A stretch of 64,000 nucleotides of DNA from Citrobacter amalonaticus. GTDB lineage: Bacteria; Pseudomonadota; Gammaproteobacteria; Enterobacterales; Enterobacteriaceae. Below the pieces are notes generated by a model. It searched no databases. It was given only the letters and a program-made list of their open reading frames with translations, and was not told where the DNA came from. Position 1 is the stretch's first letter, and every line of letters begins with the position of its first letter. Positions 37,377 through 51,795 of this stretch are shown in pieces. The position numbers and the translations under genes were made by a program. Where the stretch lies: contig NZ_PQMB01000005.1 in NCBI RefSeq assembly GCF_002918555.1, forward strand, positions 512,563-576,562, written 5' to 3'.

Positions 37377-37633
37377 ACGCGTCCTGACTGTAATTTGTGA
37401 ACGAATTTATACCGTTTCACGTTGAAAATACTACATTTTTTTCATCGTGAAATGGGCAGAAGATAAAATGCTCAACGGGAGGTTTTCACCGCTTGTTAGT
37501 GAGGCATTTTCGTCCATAGCCCTACCTTTTGTCTTCAGAAAAGTCAGACTTCGTCTTCATTAAAGGCATAGGTTAATGTTTTTGCTATTTTTTCGTCCAA
37601 TGAATAAAGATGGAGATATAAGGAATAAAAATC
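37377..37633 (-). promoter_or_regulatory. glmUS promoter region
   Basis: Part of a 311-bp gap between atpC and glmU. On the minus strand CGGTATAAATTCG provides a -10-like box about 30 bp before the start. Two foldbacks upstream, TTTTCAACGTGAAA and TTTCACGATGAAA, are candidate NagC sites, as known for E. coli glmUS, but I cannot confirm the match. Confidence 0.45.
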
Positions 37634-37637
37634 AGGC

Positions 37638-37670
37638 AAAAAAAAACCAGTCTGAATACAGACTGGTTTT
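37638..37670 (-). terminator. Terminator of the atp operon
   Basis: CCAGTCTG-TATT-CAGACTGG (8-bp stem) is followed on the minus strand by a long T-run, 20 bp after atpC. Confidence 0.9.
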
Positions 37671-37687
37671 ATGCTTTCAAGCCGGTG

Positions 37688-38107
37688 TTACATCGCTTTT
37701 TTGGTCAACTCGATAACGCGCAGTTTAGCAATCGCTTTGGCCAGTTCCGCAGACGCCTGAGCGTAATCCACGTCACCATGAGAGCTCTTAATGTGCTCTT
37801 CAGCCTTACGCTTCGCTTCCAGGGCTCGCGCTTCGTCGAGATCCTGGCCGCGAATCGCGGTATCAGCCAGGACGGTCACGCTGCCAGGCTGCACTTCCAG
37901 AATGCCGCCGGACAGATAGATAAACTCTTCATGACCGTGCTGTTTAACGATGCGAATCATACCAGGCTTAATGGCGGTGAGCAGCGGCGCGTGACCCGGG
38001 TAAATACCCAGTTCACCTTCGCTACCCGTTACCTGGATTTTCTCGACCAGACCAGAGAACATTTGTAGCTCTGCGCTGACGACGTCCAGGTGGTAAGTCA
38101 TTGCCAT
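37688..38107 (-). CDS. atpC: ATP synthase F1 epsilon subunit
   Basis: 139 residues: an N-terminal beta-sandwich (1-85) and a C-terminal helical hairpin (about 90-139) that inhibits the enzyme in its extended form. It binds gamma and the c-ring in the central stalk. It is the last gene of atpIBEFHAGDC, 20 bp after atpD. Confidence 0.97.
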
Positions 38108-38127
38108 ATCACCCTCCGATTAAGGCG

Positions 38128-40400
<2,273 letters not shown>

Positions 40401-40450
40401 GAGCTTCTCCTCAATGCCTTGCGGCCTGCGTTAAAGCAGGCCACCAGACG

Positions 40451-41992
40451 TTACCAGGACTGGGTTGCTTTGAAGGAATCGAGGATGCCTTTCAGCTTGC
40501 CTTCGATTTCGTCGTTATAGCCACCGGACTGGTTGATCTCTTGCATCAACGGAGCGTGATCACGGTCGACGTAAGCCAGCAGAGCGGCTTCGAAGCTACC
40601 GATTTTCGCCAGTTCTACATCCGCCAGATAACCACGTTCTGCCGCGAAAAGAACCAGAGACTGCTGCGCAACGGACATCGGCGCATACTGTTTCTGTTTC
40701 AGCAGTTCAGTTACTTTCTGACCGTGGTCCAGCTGCTTACGGGTTGCATCGTCAAGGTCAGATGCAAACTGGGAGAACGCCGCCAGTTCACGATACTGTG
40801 CCAGCGCGGTACGGATACCACCGGACAGTTTCTTCATGATCTTGGTCTGTGCTGCACCACCCACACGGGATACGGAGATACCCGGGTTAACCGCAGGACG
40901 AATACCGGAGTTAAACAGGTTGGTTTCAAGGAAGATCTGACCATCGGTAATGGAAATTACGTTGGTCGGAACGAACGCAGAAACGTCACCCGCCTGGGTT
41001 TCAATAATCGGCAGCGCAGTCAGAGAACCGGTTTTCCCTTTTACTTCACCTTTGGTGAAGGCTTCAACGTATTCAACGTTTACACGTGCAGCACGCTCCA
41101 GCAGACGAGAGTGGAGGTAGAATACGTCGCCAGGGAATGCTTCACGTCCTGGTGGACGACGAAGCAGCAGGGAGATCTGACGGTAAGCAACAGCCTGTTT
41201 GGACAGGTCATCGTAGATGATCAGCGCGTCTTCGCCGCGGTCGCGGAAGTATTCGCCCATTGCGCAACCAGCGTATGGCGCCAGGTATTGCAGTGCGGCA
41301 GATTCAGAAGCGGTAGCAACCACAACGATGGTGTTAGCCAGCGCGCCGTGCTCTTCCAGTTTACGAACCACGTTGGAAATGGTGGACGCTTTCTGGCCGA
41401 TAGCCACGTAGACGCACTTGATGCCAGAATCACGCTGGTTGATGATGGCGTCGATAGCCAGAGCGGTTTTACCCGTCTGACGGTCACCGATGATCAATTC
41501 ACGTTGACCACGACCGATTGGGATCATGGCATCAACGGATTTATAACCGGTCTGTACCGGCTGATCGACGGACTGACGTTCGATTACGCCTGGCGCGATA
41601 GCTTCAACAGCAGAGAAACCGTCGTGCTCAACCGGACCTTTACCGTCGATTGGCGCACCCAGGGTGTTAACCACACGACCCAGCAGGCCACGGCCAACCG
41701 GAACTTCCAGGATACGACCAGTACATTTAACCTTCATGCCTTCGGCAAGGTCAGCGTACGGACCCATAACAACCGCACCCACGGAGTCGCGCTCCAGGTT
41801 CAGTGCGATAGCGTAACGGTTTCCCGGCAAGGAGATCATTTCACCCTGCATACAATCGGCCAGGCCGTGAATGCGGATAACACCGTCACTTACAGAAACA
41901 ATAGTACCTTCGTTGTGAGCTTCACTCACTACATTGAACTGAGCAATGCGCTGCTTGATCAGTTCGCTGATTTCGGTGGAATTCAGTTGCAT
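40451..41992 (-). CDS. atpA: ATP synthase F1 alpha subunit
   Basis: 513 residues. The non-catalytic nucleotide site has Walker A GDRQTGKT at 169-176; the arginine finger lies in the VSRVGGAAQ region near 373. It alternates with beta in the F1 hexamer and binds delta at the top. It follows atpH by 12 bp. Confidence 0.98.
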   Translation of the reverse strand: MQLNSTEISELIKQRIAQFNVVSEAHNEGTIVSVSDGVIRIHGLADCMQGEMISLPGNRYAIALNLERDSVGAVVMGPYADLAEGMKVKCTGRILEVPVGRGLLGRVVNTLGAPIDGKGPVEHDGFSAVEAIAPGVIERQSVDQPVQTGYKSVDAMIPIGRGQRELIIGDRQTGKTALAIDAIINQRDSGIKCVYVAIGQKASTISNVVRKLEEHGALANTIVVVATASESAALQYLAPYAGCAMGEYFRDRGEDALIIYDDLSKQAVAYRQISLLLRRPPGREAFPGDVFYLHSRLLERAARVNVEYVEAFTKGEVKGKTGSLTALPIIETQAGDVSAFVPTNVISITDGQIFLETNLFNSGIRPAVNPGISVSRVGGAAQTKIMKKLSGGIRTALAQYRELAAFSQFASDLDDATRKQLDHGQKVTELLKQKQYAPMSVAQQSLVLFAAERGYLADVELAKIGSFEAALLAYVDRDHAPLMQEINQSGGYNDEIEGKLKGILDSFKATQSW

Positions 41993-42004
41993 GCTCCAGT
42001 CCCC

Positions 42005-42538
42005 TTAAGACTGCAAGACGTCTGCAAGGCGCTCAAGACGGCCGCGTACGCTGCCATCAATGACCATATCACCCGCTCGGATGATAACGCCCGCCATTAC
42101 AGACTTATCGATTTTGCAATTCAGCTTAACTTTGCGTGACAGACGTTTTTCCATCGCAGCGCTAATTTTCGCAAGCTGTTCTTCACTCAGTGCGGTGGCG
42201 GAAGTGACTTCTACTTCAGAAGTAGACTCACTCGCTGCACGCAGGTGAACAAACTGCTCCAGAACATCCGGGAGCGCGTTAAGACGATTATTCTCAGCCA
42301 TAACCCGAATCAGGTTCTGACCGTTTTCGTCCAGCTGCTCACCGCAGACTGCGATAAACGACTCAGCGAGCGTTTCCGGCGCCAGCGCGCCAGAGAGAAG
42401 CTCTGCCATTTGTTCGTTCTTGGTAACCTCGGCAGCAAACGCCAGCATGTCCTGCCAGCGCTCTACGCTTTGGTGTTCGACGGCAAAGTCAAAAGCTGCT
42501 TTGGCGTAGGGGCGAGCTACCGTAACAAATTCAGACAT
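42005..42538 (-). CDS. atpH: ATP synthase F1 delta subunit
   Basis: 177 residues: a six-helix N-terminal domain that caps the alpha N-termini (about 1-105) and a C-terminal domain that binds the b subunits, with the family signature [21 protein letters not shown] near the end. It forms part of the stator stalk. Confidence 0.97.
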   Translation of the reverse strand: MSEFVTVARPYAKAAFDFAVEHQSVERWQDMLAFAAEVTKNEQMAELLSGALAPETLAESFIAVCGEQLDENGQNLIRVMAENNRLNALPDVLEQFVHLRAASESTSEVEVTSATALSEEQLAKISAAMEKRLSRKVKLNCKIDKSVMAGVIIRAGDMVIDGSVRGRLERLADVLQS

Positions 42539-42552
42539 CAGCCCCTCCCTCC

Positions 42553-43023
42553 TTACAGTTCAGCGACAAGTTTATCCACGATGTCGCTGTTAGCAGCTTC
42601 ATCCACGGAACGTTCGATGATCTTCTCGGCGCCAGCAACAGCCAGGATAGCAACTTGCTTACGCAGTTCTTCACGGGCACGTTTACGCTCGGCTTCAATT
42701 TCCGCCTGCGCCTGAGCCACGATTTTAGTACGTTCCTGCTCTGCTTCAGTTTTGGCTTCGTCCAGGATCTGGGAGCGACGTTTATTCGCCTGCTCGATGA
42801 TTACCTGAGCTTCCGCCTTCGCTTTTTTCAGCTGGTCGGTCGCGCTGGCCTTTGCAAGGTCAAGGTCCTTATGTGCTCGTTCTGCGGAAGCAAGACCGTC
42901 AGCAATTTCTTTTTGACGTTTTTCAATGGCAGCCATTAACGGCGGCCATACATACTTCATGCAGAACAGAACGAACAGGACAAACGCGATGGCCTGGCCG
43001 AGGATTGTTGCGTTAAGATTCAC
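42553..43023 (-). CDS. atpF: ATP synthase F0 b subunit
   Basis: 156 residues. One N-terminal membrane helix (about 5-24, [20 protein letters not shown]) is followed by a long charged coiled coil rich in Ala, Glu, Lys and Arg. Two copies make the peripheral stalk and bind delta. Confidence 0.97.
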   Translation of the reverse strand: MNLNATILGQAIAFVLFVLFCMKYVWPPLMAAIEKRQKEIADGLASAERAHKDLDLAKASATDQLKKAKAEAQVIIEQANKRRSQILDEAKTEAEQERTKIVAQAQAEIEAERKRAREELRKQVAILAVAGAEKIIERSVDEAANSDIVDKLVAEL

Positions 43024-43071
43024 AGCACAATGCCTCTATCTAGTTAACGTTCTGATATTGCTCTTGTTTCA

Positions 43072-43340
<269 letters not shown>

Positions 43341-43368
43341 TCAGTTAAAACGTAGTAGTGTTGGTAAA

Positions 43369-44573
<1,205 letters not shown>

Positions 44574-44663
44574 CACGTTCTAACTCCTGCTCCTTACGAG
44601 GTATGTCGCGTATCGTATAAAACGTTCTTTAAGGCTGAGAGTCAAGCATCAAAAAGCGGACAA

Positions 44664-44691
44664 ATTATACGGTGCGCCCCCGTGATTTCAA
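44664..44691 (-). promoter_or_regulatory. Main atp operon promoter
   Basis: On the minus strand TTGAAA (plus 44686-44691) and a perfect TATAAT (plus 44664-44669) are 16 bp apart, about 85 bp upstream of atpI, close to the start site known in E. coli. Confidence 0.7.
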
Positions 44692-45189
44692 ACAATAAGT
44701 AGCTAAAAGGTGAATAAATGTTTAAATATTTTTCACTAGTGCACATTTATTACTTTTCGCAAAACTGTGAACGATCATGCAAAACTGCAAATGGCGCGTA
44801 AACACTAGTGATAAATCGTGCTTCAGATCACATATTGAATATATTCACTCTGACACCATTTATTTACTTGGCAAATGATGCCATTTCAACTTTTTGATAT
44901 TTAAGCCTAAAATCACTCACTGTTTTAAAAAAGACAGTTTACAGCTTAAAAACTCACCATTGACATTTTTAATAAAAATTTAACGTGGTGATTAATTCTT
45001 ACGTTAGATTTTTAGCAGCCTGATATTTTCAATGTTGACTAATTTTTTATTTACCAAAAAAAGCCACGTTACTCCGTTGATAACAAACCGTGAATATTCA
45101 GTTAAGTGTGTAACTAATTATATCAGTCCAAAATTATCCCGTTGTTAACAAGCAAGAAGCCGATTTTTCTTCTTTTTTTTTGATAAAAA
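44692..45189. other. AT-rich gene-free stretch between atpI and rsmG
   Basis: The whole gap is 616 bp. Beyond the promoter it is AT-rich with no coding frame. It contains CACTAGTG twice (44734-44741 and 44803-44810), two GCAAAACTG copies between them and a CRP-like half site TTCAGATCACAT at about 44820. I see no RNA gene. Confidence 0.6.
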
Positions 45190-45813
45190 TTAAATTTTGT
45201 TTGGTTTTATCACCACCAGGTGACGTTCGCCATCCAGTTGCGGAACCTTCAGTTTTACAATTGATTCCACATGAAATTCAACAGGAAGCAGTGCAATCTC
45301 ATCCTCTGGTAATTGCCCCTTCAGGGCATAGAAGCATCCATTTTCACCCGCCAGATGATGGCACCAACTCATCATGTCATTGAGAGAGGCAAATGCCCGG
45401 CTGATCACACCATCAAACGGCGGTTCAGAAGGGTATTCTTCCACCCTGCTCTGTACCGGCGTGATATTTTCCAGTTTCAGCTCATGCTGAACCTGACGCA
45501 AAAAGCGAACGCGTTTACCCAGGCTGTCCAGCAGTGTGAAATGCGACTCCGGACGCACAATAGACAGCGGGATCCCTGGCAGTCCCGGTCCTGTACCGAC
45601 ATCAATAAAACGTTCCCCCTGCAAATATGGCGCAACAATGATGCTGTCCAGAATATGACGTACCAGCATTTCATTGGGATCGCGCACTGACGTCAGGTTG
45701 TACGCTTTATTCCATTTGTGCAGCATATTGACATACGCAATGAGCTGATTTTTCTGGTGATCGGTAAGCGAAATGCCAGCTTCAGCCAGCAGACGAGAAA
45801 GTTTGTTAAGCAC
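45190..45813 (-). CDS. rsmG: 16S rRNA m7G527 methyltransferase RsmG
   Basis: 207 residues. The SAM-binding motif I is [14 protein letters not shown] at about 68-81, within a Rossmann-like methyltransferase fold. It methylates G527 of 16S rRNA; loss gives low-level streptomycin resistance. It lies 102 bp after mnmG, with a REP between. Older name: gidB. Confidence 0.97.
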   Translation of the reverse strand: MLNKLSRLLAEAGISLTDHQKNQLIAYVNMLHKWNKAYNLTSVRDPNEMLVRHILDSIIVAPYLQGERFIDVGTGPGLPGIPLSIVRPESHFTLLDSLGKRVRFLRQVQHELKLENITPVQSRVEEYPSEPPFDGVISRAFASLNDMMSWCHHLAGENGCFYALKGQLPEDEIALLPVEFHVESIVKLKVPQLDGERHLVVIKPNKI

Positions 45814-45837
45814 GACAGTTACCTGTTAGAGATAATT

Positions 45838-45870
45838 TGCCGGATGGCGGCTTCGCCTTCTCCGGCCTTC
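45838..45870. repeat. REP palindrome between mnmG and rsmG
   Basis: TGCCGGATGGCGGCTTCGCC followed by TTCTCCGGCCTTC is a textbook REP unit lying in the mnmG-rsmG message. Confidence 0.85.
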
Positions 45871-45915
45871 AGTATAGGGCGGGCAAGCAAAGCGCTCCCC
45901 ACCAACACAGCGTAT

Positions 45916-47805
45916 TTACGCGCTGCGGCGCAGCATTCCCTGTTTCTTCAGCCATACCAGCAAAATGGAGATGGCCGCAGGCGTGACACCGGAGATACGT
46001 GATGCCTGACCAATAGAAACCGGTTTGTGATCGTTCAGCTTGGCTATCACCTCATTCGACAAACCGGAAACCTGGCGGTAATCCAGGGTTGCAGGCAGTA
46101 GTGTGTTCTCATTGCGCTGCTGCTTTTCGATCTCATCCTGCTGACGGGCGATATAACCTTCGTATTTTACCTGGATCTCAACCTGCTCAGCGGCCTGAAC
46201 ATCGTCAAGGGCCGGCGCAAACGGCGTCAGCACCGTCAGCTGTGCATAGGTCATTTCCGGACGACGCAGCAGGTCTTCACCACTGGCTTCACGAGACAGT
46301 GGCGCAGTCAGGTGAGTATTCACTTCAGGGGCGGCTTCAGCAGAAGGGGTGACCCATGTCGATTTCAGGCGTTGACGTTCGCGTTCGATATTCTCAAGCT
46401 TCTGACAGAATCGCGCCCAGCGTTCATCATCCACCAGACCCAGTTCACGTCCCTTTTCGGTCAGACGGAGATCGGCGTTGTCTTCACGCAGCATCAGACG
46501 ATATTCCGCCCGGGAGGTAAACATGCGGTACGGCTCTTTGGTACCTAAAGTACACAGGTCATCCACCAGCACACCGAGGTAGGCCTGAGAACGCGCAGGT
46601 GCCCAACCCTCTTTGTCCGCTGACAAACGTGCGGCATTAAGCCCGGCGAGCAAACCTTGCGCCGCGGCTTCTTCGTAACCGGTGGTGCCGTTAATTTGTC
46701 CGGCGAAAAACAGTCCCTGAATAAATTTGCTCTCCAGAGTCGGTTTCAGATCTCGCGGATCGAAGAAATCGTACTCAATAGCGTAACCAGGGCGAACGAT
46801 TTTAGCATTCTCCATCCCCTGCATCGAGCGCACAATTTGCATCTGCACATCGAATGGCAGGCTGGTGGAGATACCATTCGGATAAATTTCATTAGAAGTC
46901 AGTCCTTCCGGCTCCAGGAAGATTTGGTGCTGGTTCCGATCGGCAAAGCGCATCACTTTATCTTCGATCGACGGACAGTAACGAGGGCCGATCCCCTCGA
47001 TCACTCCGGCATACATTGGGCTGCGATCGAGGTTATTACGGATCACATCATGGGTTTTCTCATTGGTATGCGTGATGTAGCACGGTACCTGCTGAGGATG
47101 CTGAGAGGCATTACCCATAAACGAGAAGACCGGCATCGGATTATCGCCGTGCTGCTGCGCCAGAACGCTGAAATCAATCGTTCGGGCATCAATTCGCGGT
47201 GGCGTCCCGGTTTTCAGACGACTAACGCGCAGCGGAAGTTCGCGCAGACGACGCGACAGGGGAATGGATGGTGGATCGCCAGCACGACCACCGCTGTAGT
47301 TATCCAGTCCAATATGAATTTTGCCGTCAAGGAATGTCCCGACGGTGAGTACGACCGCTTTAGCGCGGAATTTCAGTCCCATCAGGGTAACTGCGCCAAC
47401 GACACGATCGTTTTCAACAATCAGATCTTCAACCGCCTGCTGGAAGATCATCAGGTTAGGCTGGTTTTCCAGCGCAGTACGTACCGCCTGACGATACAGA
47501 ACGCGATCCGCCTGAGCACGGGTAGCGCGAACGGCGGGACCTTTGCTCGCGTTTAGTATCCTAAACTGAATACCAGCTTGATCGATCGCTTTCGCCATCA
47601 GCCCACCGAGCGCATCCACTTCTTTTACCAGGTGTCCTTTGCCAATACCGCCAATAGCTGGATTGCAGCTCATTTGCCCCAGCGTGTCGATATTGTGCGT
47701 CAAAAGCAGGGTCTGTTGACCCATACGCGCTGCGGCCATCGCGGCCTCAGTGCCTGCATGACCCCCGCCAATGATAATGACGTCGAAAGGATCCGGATAA
47801 AACAT
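45916..47805 (-). CDS. mnmG: tRNA U34 carboxymethylaminomethyl enzyme MnmG
   Basis: 629 residues. The FAD Rossmann motif is [12 protein letters not shown] at about 10-21; the conserved [17 protein letters not shown] block and the two redox cysteines of the family (one in MSCNPA, one in PRYCPSIE) are visible, and the helical C-terminus binds MnmE. It works with MnmE on tRNA wobble uridine. Its transcription runs away from oriC, immediately to the right. Older name: gidA. Confidence 0.98.
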   Translation of the reverse strand: MFYPDPFDVIIIGGGHAGTEAAMAAARMGQQTLLLTHNIDTLGQMSCNPAIGGIGKGHLVKEVDALGGLMAKAIDQAGIQFRILNASKGPAVRATRAQADRVLYRQAVRTALENQPNLMIFQQAVEDLIVENDRVVGAVTLMGLKFRAKAVVLTVGTFLDGKIHIGLDNYSGGRAGDPPSIPLSRRLRELPLRVSRLKTGTPPRIDARTIDFSVLAQQHGDNPMPVFSFMGNASQHPQQVPCYITHTNEKTHDVIRNNLDRSPMYAGVIEGIGPRYCPSIEDKVMRFADRNQHQIFLEPEGLTSNEIYPNGISTSLPFDVQMQIVRSMQGMENAKIVRPGYAIEYDFFDPRDLKPTLESKFIQGLFFAGQINGTTGYEEAAAQGLLAGLNAARLSADKEGWAPARSQAYLGVLVDDLCTLGTKEPYRMFTSRAEYRLMLREDNADLRLTEKGRELGLVDDERWARFCQKLENIERERQRLKSTWVTPSAEAAPEVNTHLTAPLSREASGEDLLRRPEMTYAQLTVLTPFAPALDDVQAAEQVEIQVKYEGYIARQQDEIEKQQRNENTLLPATLDYRQVSGLSNEVIAKLNDHKPVSIGQASRISGVTPAAISILLVWLKKQGMLRRSA

Positions 47806-47893
47806 GGTAATTGCCTCGCATAACGCGGTGTGAAAATGGATTGAAGCCCGGGCCGTGGATTCTACTCAACTTTAGCCGATGGAGAAAGGCCTG

Positions 47894-48165
47894 GGATCCT
47901 GGGTATTAAAAAGAAGATCTTTTTATTTAGAGATCTGTTCTATTATGATCTCTTATTAGGATCGGGGTCGCTTGTGGATAACCCGGATCCGCCAATTAAG
48001 ATCAATAAGTTGGTAAGGATCATTAGCTGTGAATGATCGGTGATCCTGGTCCGTATAAGCTGGGATCAGAATGAAGGGTTATGCACAACTCAAAAAGTGA
48101 ACAACGGTTATACTTTGGATAACTACCGGTTGATCCAAGGATCTTCCCAGAGTTATCCACAGACG
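47894..48165. other. oriC: Chromosomal replication origin oriC
   Basis: The AT-rich unwinding element has three GATC-starting 13-mers: left (47894-47906), middle GATCTTTTTATTT (47916-47928) and right GATCTGTTCTATT (47932-47944). DnaA boxes: R1 TGTGGATAA (47973-47981), R2 TTATGCACA (48079-48087), R3 TTTGGATAA (48114-48122), R4 TTATCCACA (48153-48161). An IHF site GATCAATAAGTTG lies at 48000-48012. About 13 GATC sites lie within the origin. The flanks mnmG and mioC are the canonical neighbours. Confidence 0.97.
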
Positions 48166-48183
48166 ATCGCACGATCTGTATAC

Positions 48184-48627
48184 TTATTTGAGTAAATTAA
48201 TCCAGGATCCTAGCCAAAGCTCTGCCGGATCCTCCGGAATATCGTGCTCAAGGATGTTGATCCGCAGTGTTTCCCCAAGCTGTTTTGCACCCGCGCTCTT
48301 CAGTTCTGCTTCTATCTTCTCAATTGCCCCGCAGAAAGTGTCGTATTCACGGCTGCCGATACCGATAGCACCGAAACGAACCGCTGACAGATCGGGTTTT
48401 TGAGCCAGAAGATCTTCATATAAAGGAACAAGGTTATCCGGAATGTCCCCCGCACCGTGTGTGGAGCTTATCACCAGCCAGATCCCGGAAGCTGACAGAT
48501 CCTCCAGGAGCGGTCCGTGCAGGGTTTCGGTTGAAAAACCAGCGTCTTCCAGCTTTTCAGCCAGATGTTCTGCAACATATTCGGCACCGCCAAGGGTGCT
48601 GCCGCTGATCAGAGTGATGTCTGCCAT
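48184..48627 (-). CDS. mioC: Flavodoxin-like FMN protein MioC
   Basis: 147 residues. The FMN phosphate loop is LISGSTLGGAEYVAE at about 5-19, and the flavodoxin aromatic/glycine loops follow (STHGAGDIPDN, GIGSREYDTFCG). It supports biotin synthase electron transfer in vitro. It has a strong AAAGGAGGGC ribosome site. Its transcription enters oriC, and its promoter carries a DnaA box. Confidence 0.96.
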   Translation of the reverse strand: MADITLISGSTLGGAEYVAEHLAEKLEDAGFSTETLHGPLLEDLSASGIWLVISSTHGAGDIPDNLVPLYEDLLAQKPDLSAVRFGAIGIGSREYDTFCGAIEKIEAELKSAGAKQLGETLRINILEHDIPEDPAELWLGSWINLLK

Positions 48628-48675
48628 GATCGCCCTCCTTTATAAGAGCCTGTCCCATTAGGCTCGCGAGGGCGT

Positions 48676-48715
48676 ATTGTACGCTGTGAGTGAGCTGGGA
48701 TCTACCTGTGGAAAA
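48676..48715 (-). promoter_or_regulatory. mioC promoter with DnaA box
   Basis: On the minus strand TACAAT (plus 48676-48681) is a -10 candidate. TTTTCCACA (plus 48707-48715) is a DnaA box just upstream, as in E. coli, where DnaA represses mioC. Confidence 0.65.
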
Positions 48716-48726
48716 ATGTGGGATTA

Positions 48727-48745
48727 AAAAAGCCGATCACGGCTT
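48727..48745 (-). terminator. Terminator of asnC
   Basis: AAGCCGTGATCGGCTT followed by TTTTT on the minus strand; the hairpin includes the asnC stop codon. Confidence 0.8.
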
Positions 48746-49195
48746 GATGGTACGCATGATCGGGTTCTGCAGGACGATCAATGTTTCAGTGGATTGAATT
48801 TCATCAATTGTTTGGATCTTGTTGATAAGTACATGCTGGAGTGCGTCGATCGATTTGCACATGACTTTTATAAAGATACTGTAATGCCCGGTGGTGTAGT
48901 ACGCTTCCGTCACTTCATCCAGACTCTCCAGCCGGGCCAGCGCGGAGGGGTAGTCCTTTGCGCTTTTGAGGATGATGCCGATAAAACAACCCACGTCGTA
49001 ACCCAGCTGTTTAGGACTGACATCAATGCGTGCGCCAGTAATAATCCCTGCCTGCTTCATCTTTTCTACCCGTACGTGAATCGTCCCCGGGCTGACGCCA
49101 AACTGTTTGGCCAGTTCGGCATAGGCGGTACGGGCATTTTCCATTAAGGCATCGAGAATGCCGCGGTCCAGATTGTCGATCTGATAATTTTCCAT
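48737..49195 (-). CDS. asnC: Lrp-family regulator AsnC
   Basis: 152 residues. The N-terminal helix-turn-helix (about 20-45, TAYAELAKQFGVSPGTIHVRVEKM region) is followed by a RAM ligand domain (about 70-145). It activates divergent asnA and represses itself; asparagine modulates it. The 151-bp divergent gap to asnA must hold its sites. It lies upstream of mioC, from which readthrough can reach oriC. Confidence 0.97.
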   Translation of the reverse strand: MENYQIDNLDRGILDALMENARTAYAELAKQFGVSPGTIHVRVEKMKQAGIITGARIDVSPKQLGYDVGCFIGIILKSAKDYPSALARLESLDEVTEAYYTTGHYSIFIKVMCKSIDALQHVLINKIQTIDEIQSTETLIVLQNPIMRTIKP

Positions 49196-49346
49196 AGCTT
49201 TTTCTTATGAAGATTGATGATTCTTTCTATTTTAGCGGTTAATTTTAGCGAATCAAAATCGAAGTCGGCTTTTTGTTTGTTGATTATTGAATATTACCCC
49301 TGTTCTGTTGCTTAATCATAGGCAACAGGACGCAGGAGTAAAAATA

Positions 49347-50339
49347 ATGAAAACCGCTTACATTGCCAAACAACGCCAAATTAGCTTCGTGAAATCTCAC
49401 TTCTCTCGCCAACTGGAGGAGCGTCTGGGTCTGATTGAGGTTCAGGCACCGATCCTGAGCCGGGTTGGGGATGGCACGCAGGATAACTTGTCGGGCTGTG
49501 AAAAAGCGGTGCAGGTGAAAGTGAAAGCACTGCCTGACGCCCAATTCGAAGTGGTTCATTCACTGGCGAAGTGGAAACGTCAAACTCTGGGACAACACGA
49601 CTTCAGCGCGGGCGAAGGGCTCTACACGCACATGAAAGCCCTTCGCCCCGATGAAGACCGCCTCTCTCCGCTTCACTCGGTCTATGTTGACCAGTGGGAC
49701 TGGGAGCGCGTAATGGGCGACGGCGAGCGTCAATTTTCAACCCTGAAAAGCACGGTAGAGGCTATCTGGGCGGGAATTAAGGCCACCGAAGCCGCGGTAA
49801 GCAAAGAGTTTGGTCTGGCACCGTTCCTGCCGGATCAGATCCACTTTGTTCACAGTCAGGAACTGCTGTCCCGCTATCCGGGGCTTGATGCTAAAGGTCG
49901 TGAACGTGCGATTGCGAAAGAGTCAGGCGCGGTATTCCTGGTGGGGATCGGCGGTAAGCTTAGCGATGGTCACCGTCATGATGTGCGTGCGCCGGATTAT
50001 GATGACTGGAGTTCTGCTTCCGATCTTGGCTATGCCGGTCTGAACGGCGACATCCTGGTCTGGAACCCGGTTCTGGAAGATGCGTTTGAACTCTCTTCAA
50101 TGGGAATTCGCGTGGATGCTGATGCGCTGAAACACCAGCTTAAACTTACCGGTGATGAAGATCGCCTGGCGCTGGAGTGGCATCAGGCCCTGCTGCGCGG
50201 TGAGATGCCGCAGACCATCGGTGGGGGTATTGGACAGTCGCGTCTGACCATGCTGCTGTTACAACTGTCGCACATTGGTCAGGTTCAGTGTGGCGTATGG
50301 CCAGCGCAGGTCCGCGAAAGCGTCTCTTCTCTGCTGTAA
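49347..50339 (+). CDS. asnA: Ammonia-dependent asparagine synthetase AsnA
   Basis: 330 residues from the ATG at 49347 ([16 protein letters not shown]), preceded by GCAGGAG; the upstream frame extension is not needed. It is related to class II aminoacyl-tRNA synthetases; [14 protein letters not shown] near residue 294 is the motif-3-like ATP arginine region. It makes asparagine from aspartate, ammonia and ATP. It ends 4 bp from convergent viaA. Confidence 0.97.
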   Translation: MKTAYIAKQRQISFVKSHFSRQLEERLGLIEVQAPILSRVGDGTQDNLSGCEKAVQVKVKALPDAQFEVVHSLAKWKRQTLGQHDFSAGEGLYTHMKALRPDEDRLSPLHSVYVDQWDWERVMGDGERQFSTLKSTVEAIWAGIKATEAAVSKEFGLAPFLPDQIHFVHSQELLSRYPGLDAKGRERAIAKESGAVFLVGIGGKLSDGHRHDVRAPDYDDWSSASDLGYAGLNGDILVWNPVLEDAFELSSMGIRVDADALKHQLKLTGDEDRLALEWHQALLRGEMPQTIGGGIGQSRLTMLLLQLSHIGQVQCGVWPAQVRESVSSLL

Positions 50340-50343
50340 GTCT

Positions 50344-51795
50344 CTATCGCCGCCAGCGTCGAAGCAGGCGGCTTCGCATTCCGGTATCAAAGCGCCAGAT
50401 ATGATCGAAAATGCGCATGATGCCGGGTTTGCCGTGTGCAGACATCGCCACCGCATGAAAACGGTGCTGGTGTACCCGCTGTAACTCTCCCACTTTGCTC
50501 ACCACGTCATCGGGCAAGCGCTGGGCGATAAAATCTGAGATGACCACCGCATCGGCATCAAACCATTCTCGCCCCTGCATCCGTTCAATAATCGCGCGAA
50601 AACAGCTGGCGATATCCGTGCCGCCGCGAAACTGTTGGCTCAAAAAACGGATTGCCTGTTCAATGCCTTGCGGACCGGTGAGTTCATACCGCACCACTTC
50701 TGTGGAAAAGAGCATAATGAAGCAACGGCGATTGTCGGCGAGCGCGATGCGCATCAACGCCAGGCAAAACGCTTTCGCGCACTGCTCGTTAAAGCCGCCC
50801 ATTGATCCGGAAGTATCCACACAAACAATAAATGGTCCACGCGGCTGCTCGTCGAAATCCTGGTGGACAACCGGGCGTTCGGTTACCTTCTCGCGCCATG
50901 CTTCCCCGTGCAGGCGATAGGTGAGCAACTGTTTTTCCACCAGCCGCCGATAGAATTCATATTCCAGCTCCGTAATACCAAGCGTGGCCAGTTCCGGTGG
51001 CAACAGGCGCAGAATGTCGTCGCTTTGCTGAATGCCATCGACCTGTTCTGGTACCGTTGCGGGTTCGCGCACCAGCGTACGGAAGGTTTCCATCGGTGCG
51101 TCTTTGCGGGGAACAGACTTTGCTTCTCTGGAACGCCCTAGCTGTTCAGCCAGTTGCTGAAGTTCGGGTTGTTCAGTCAGGAAACCGCCGTATTTCACGA
51201 TCAACTGATAATCCCCGCGTTTGAGTTGGCCTGCGCTCATATCCCACAGGCGACCCGCCGCCGTTTCATTCTCAGCAAGAACAGGATCTAATTGCCCACT
51301 TAGGGTCAGACGTTCCTGCACTTCGCTGAGCAATTGCTCGCGTTCTTCTTCCAGAAGCTGCTGATTGAGCGTGGTGGCTTGCACCACCAGACTTAAACGC
51401 CAGCGTTGCAGAAAAAGGGTGTGCAGTGCGGGAGTAAAGGTACTGTTATTGTCCACCAGCTGCTGAGCCTGCCCGGCAAAAGGGGAATCGAGACGGTGTA
51501 AGAGTGCGAGTGTTTGCGGTAGCTGCACAATGAACTGCGGTGTGGAGAGAAGCTGGCTTTGTTGATAGCACATCACCTCTTCCGTCAGCTCCGGCGGGAC
51601 ACGCGTGTCTTTGAGTCGGCTACGCAGCGCCTCACGCCAGCGCGGCAGATCGTCAGTAATAACCGCTCTTAGTCGGGGAAATTTTTCAAAAAAAAATGCC
51701 AGCTGAGGTGAGGCCAGCAGTACGAGGATCATCTCTTCGATCATCCCTTCTTCACTGACTGCCAGCATTATATTGAGTGTATCCAGCGTCAGCAT
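50344..51795 (-). CDS. viaA: VWA-domain partner protein ViaA
   Basis: 483 residues. The C-terminal von Willebrand A domain has a MIDAS motif in [13 protein letters not shown] at about 324-336 and GGTDIASC near 395. The N-terminal two-thirds is helical. It stimulates the RavA ATPase; in E. coli the pair affects respiratory complexes and aminoglycoside sensitivity. Its start overlaps the ravA end by 7 bp. Confidence 0.95.
   Translation of the reverse strand: MLTLDTLNIMLAVSEEGMIEEMILVLLASPQLAFFFEKFPRLRAVITDDLPRWREALRSRLKDTRVPPELTEEVMCYQQSQLLSTPQFIVQLPQTLALLHRLDSPFAGQAQQLVDNNSTFTPALHTLFLQRWRLSLVVQATTLNQQLLEEEREQLLSEVQERLTLSGQLDPVLAENETAAGRLWDMSAGQLKRGDYQLIVKYGGFLTEQPELQQLAEQLGRSREAKSVPRKDAPMETFRTLVREPATVPEQVDGIQQSDDILRLLPPELATLGITELEYEFYRRLVEKQLLTYRLHGEAWREKVTERPVVHQDFDEQPRGPFIVCVDTSGSMGGFNEQCAKAFCLALMRIALADNRRCFIMLFSTEVVRYELTGPQGIEQAIRFLSQQFRGGTDIASCFRAIIERMQGREWFDADAVVISDFIAQRLPDDVVSKVGELQRVHQHRFHAVAMSAHGKPGIMRIFDHIWRFDTGMRSRLLRRWRR

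Noticed and set aside
40541..42139. Long open frame (532 codons) antisense to atpA
   Set aside because: Fully covered by intact atpA and part of atpH; low-complexity, Thr/Gln/Asn-rich translation typical of a reverse-strand artefact.
49287..49346. 20-codon upstream extension of asnA
   Set aside because: The ATG at 49347 has the ribosome site and matches the family start; the extension covers the divergent asnC/asnA regulatory gap.
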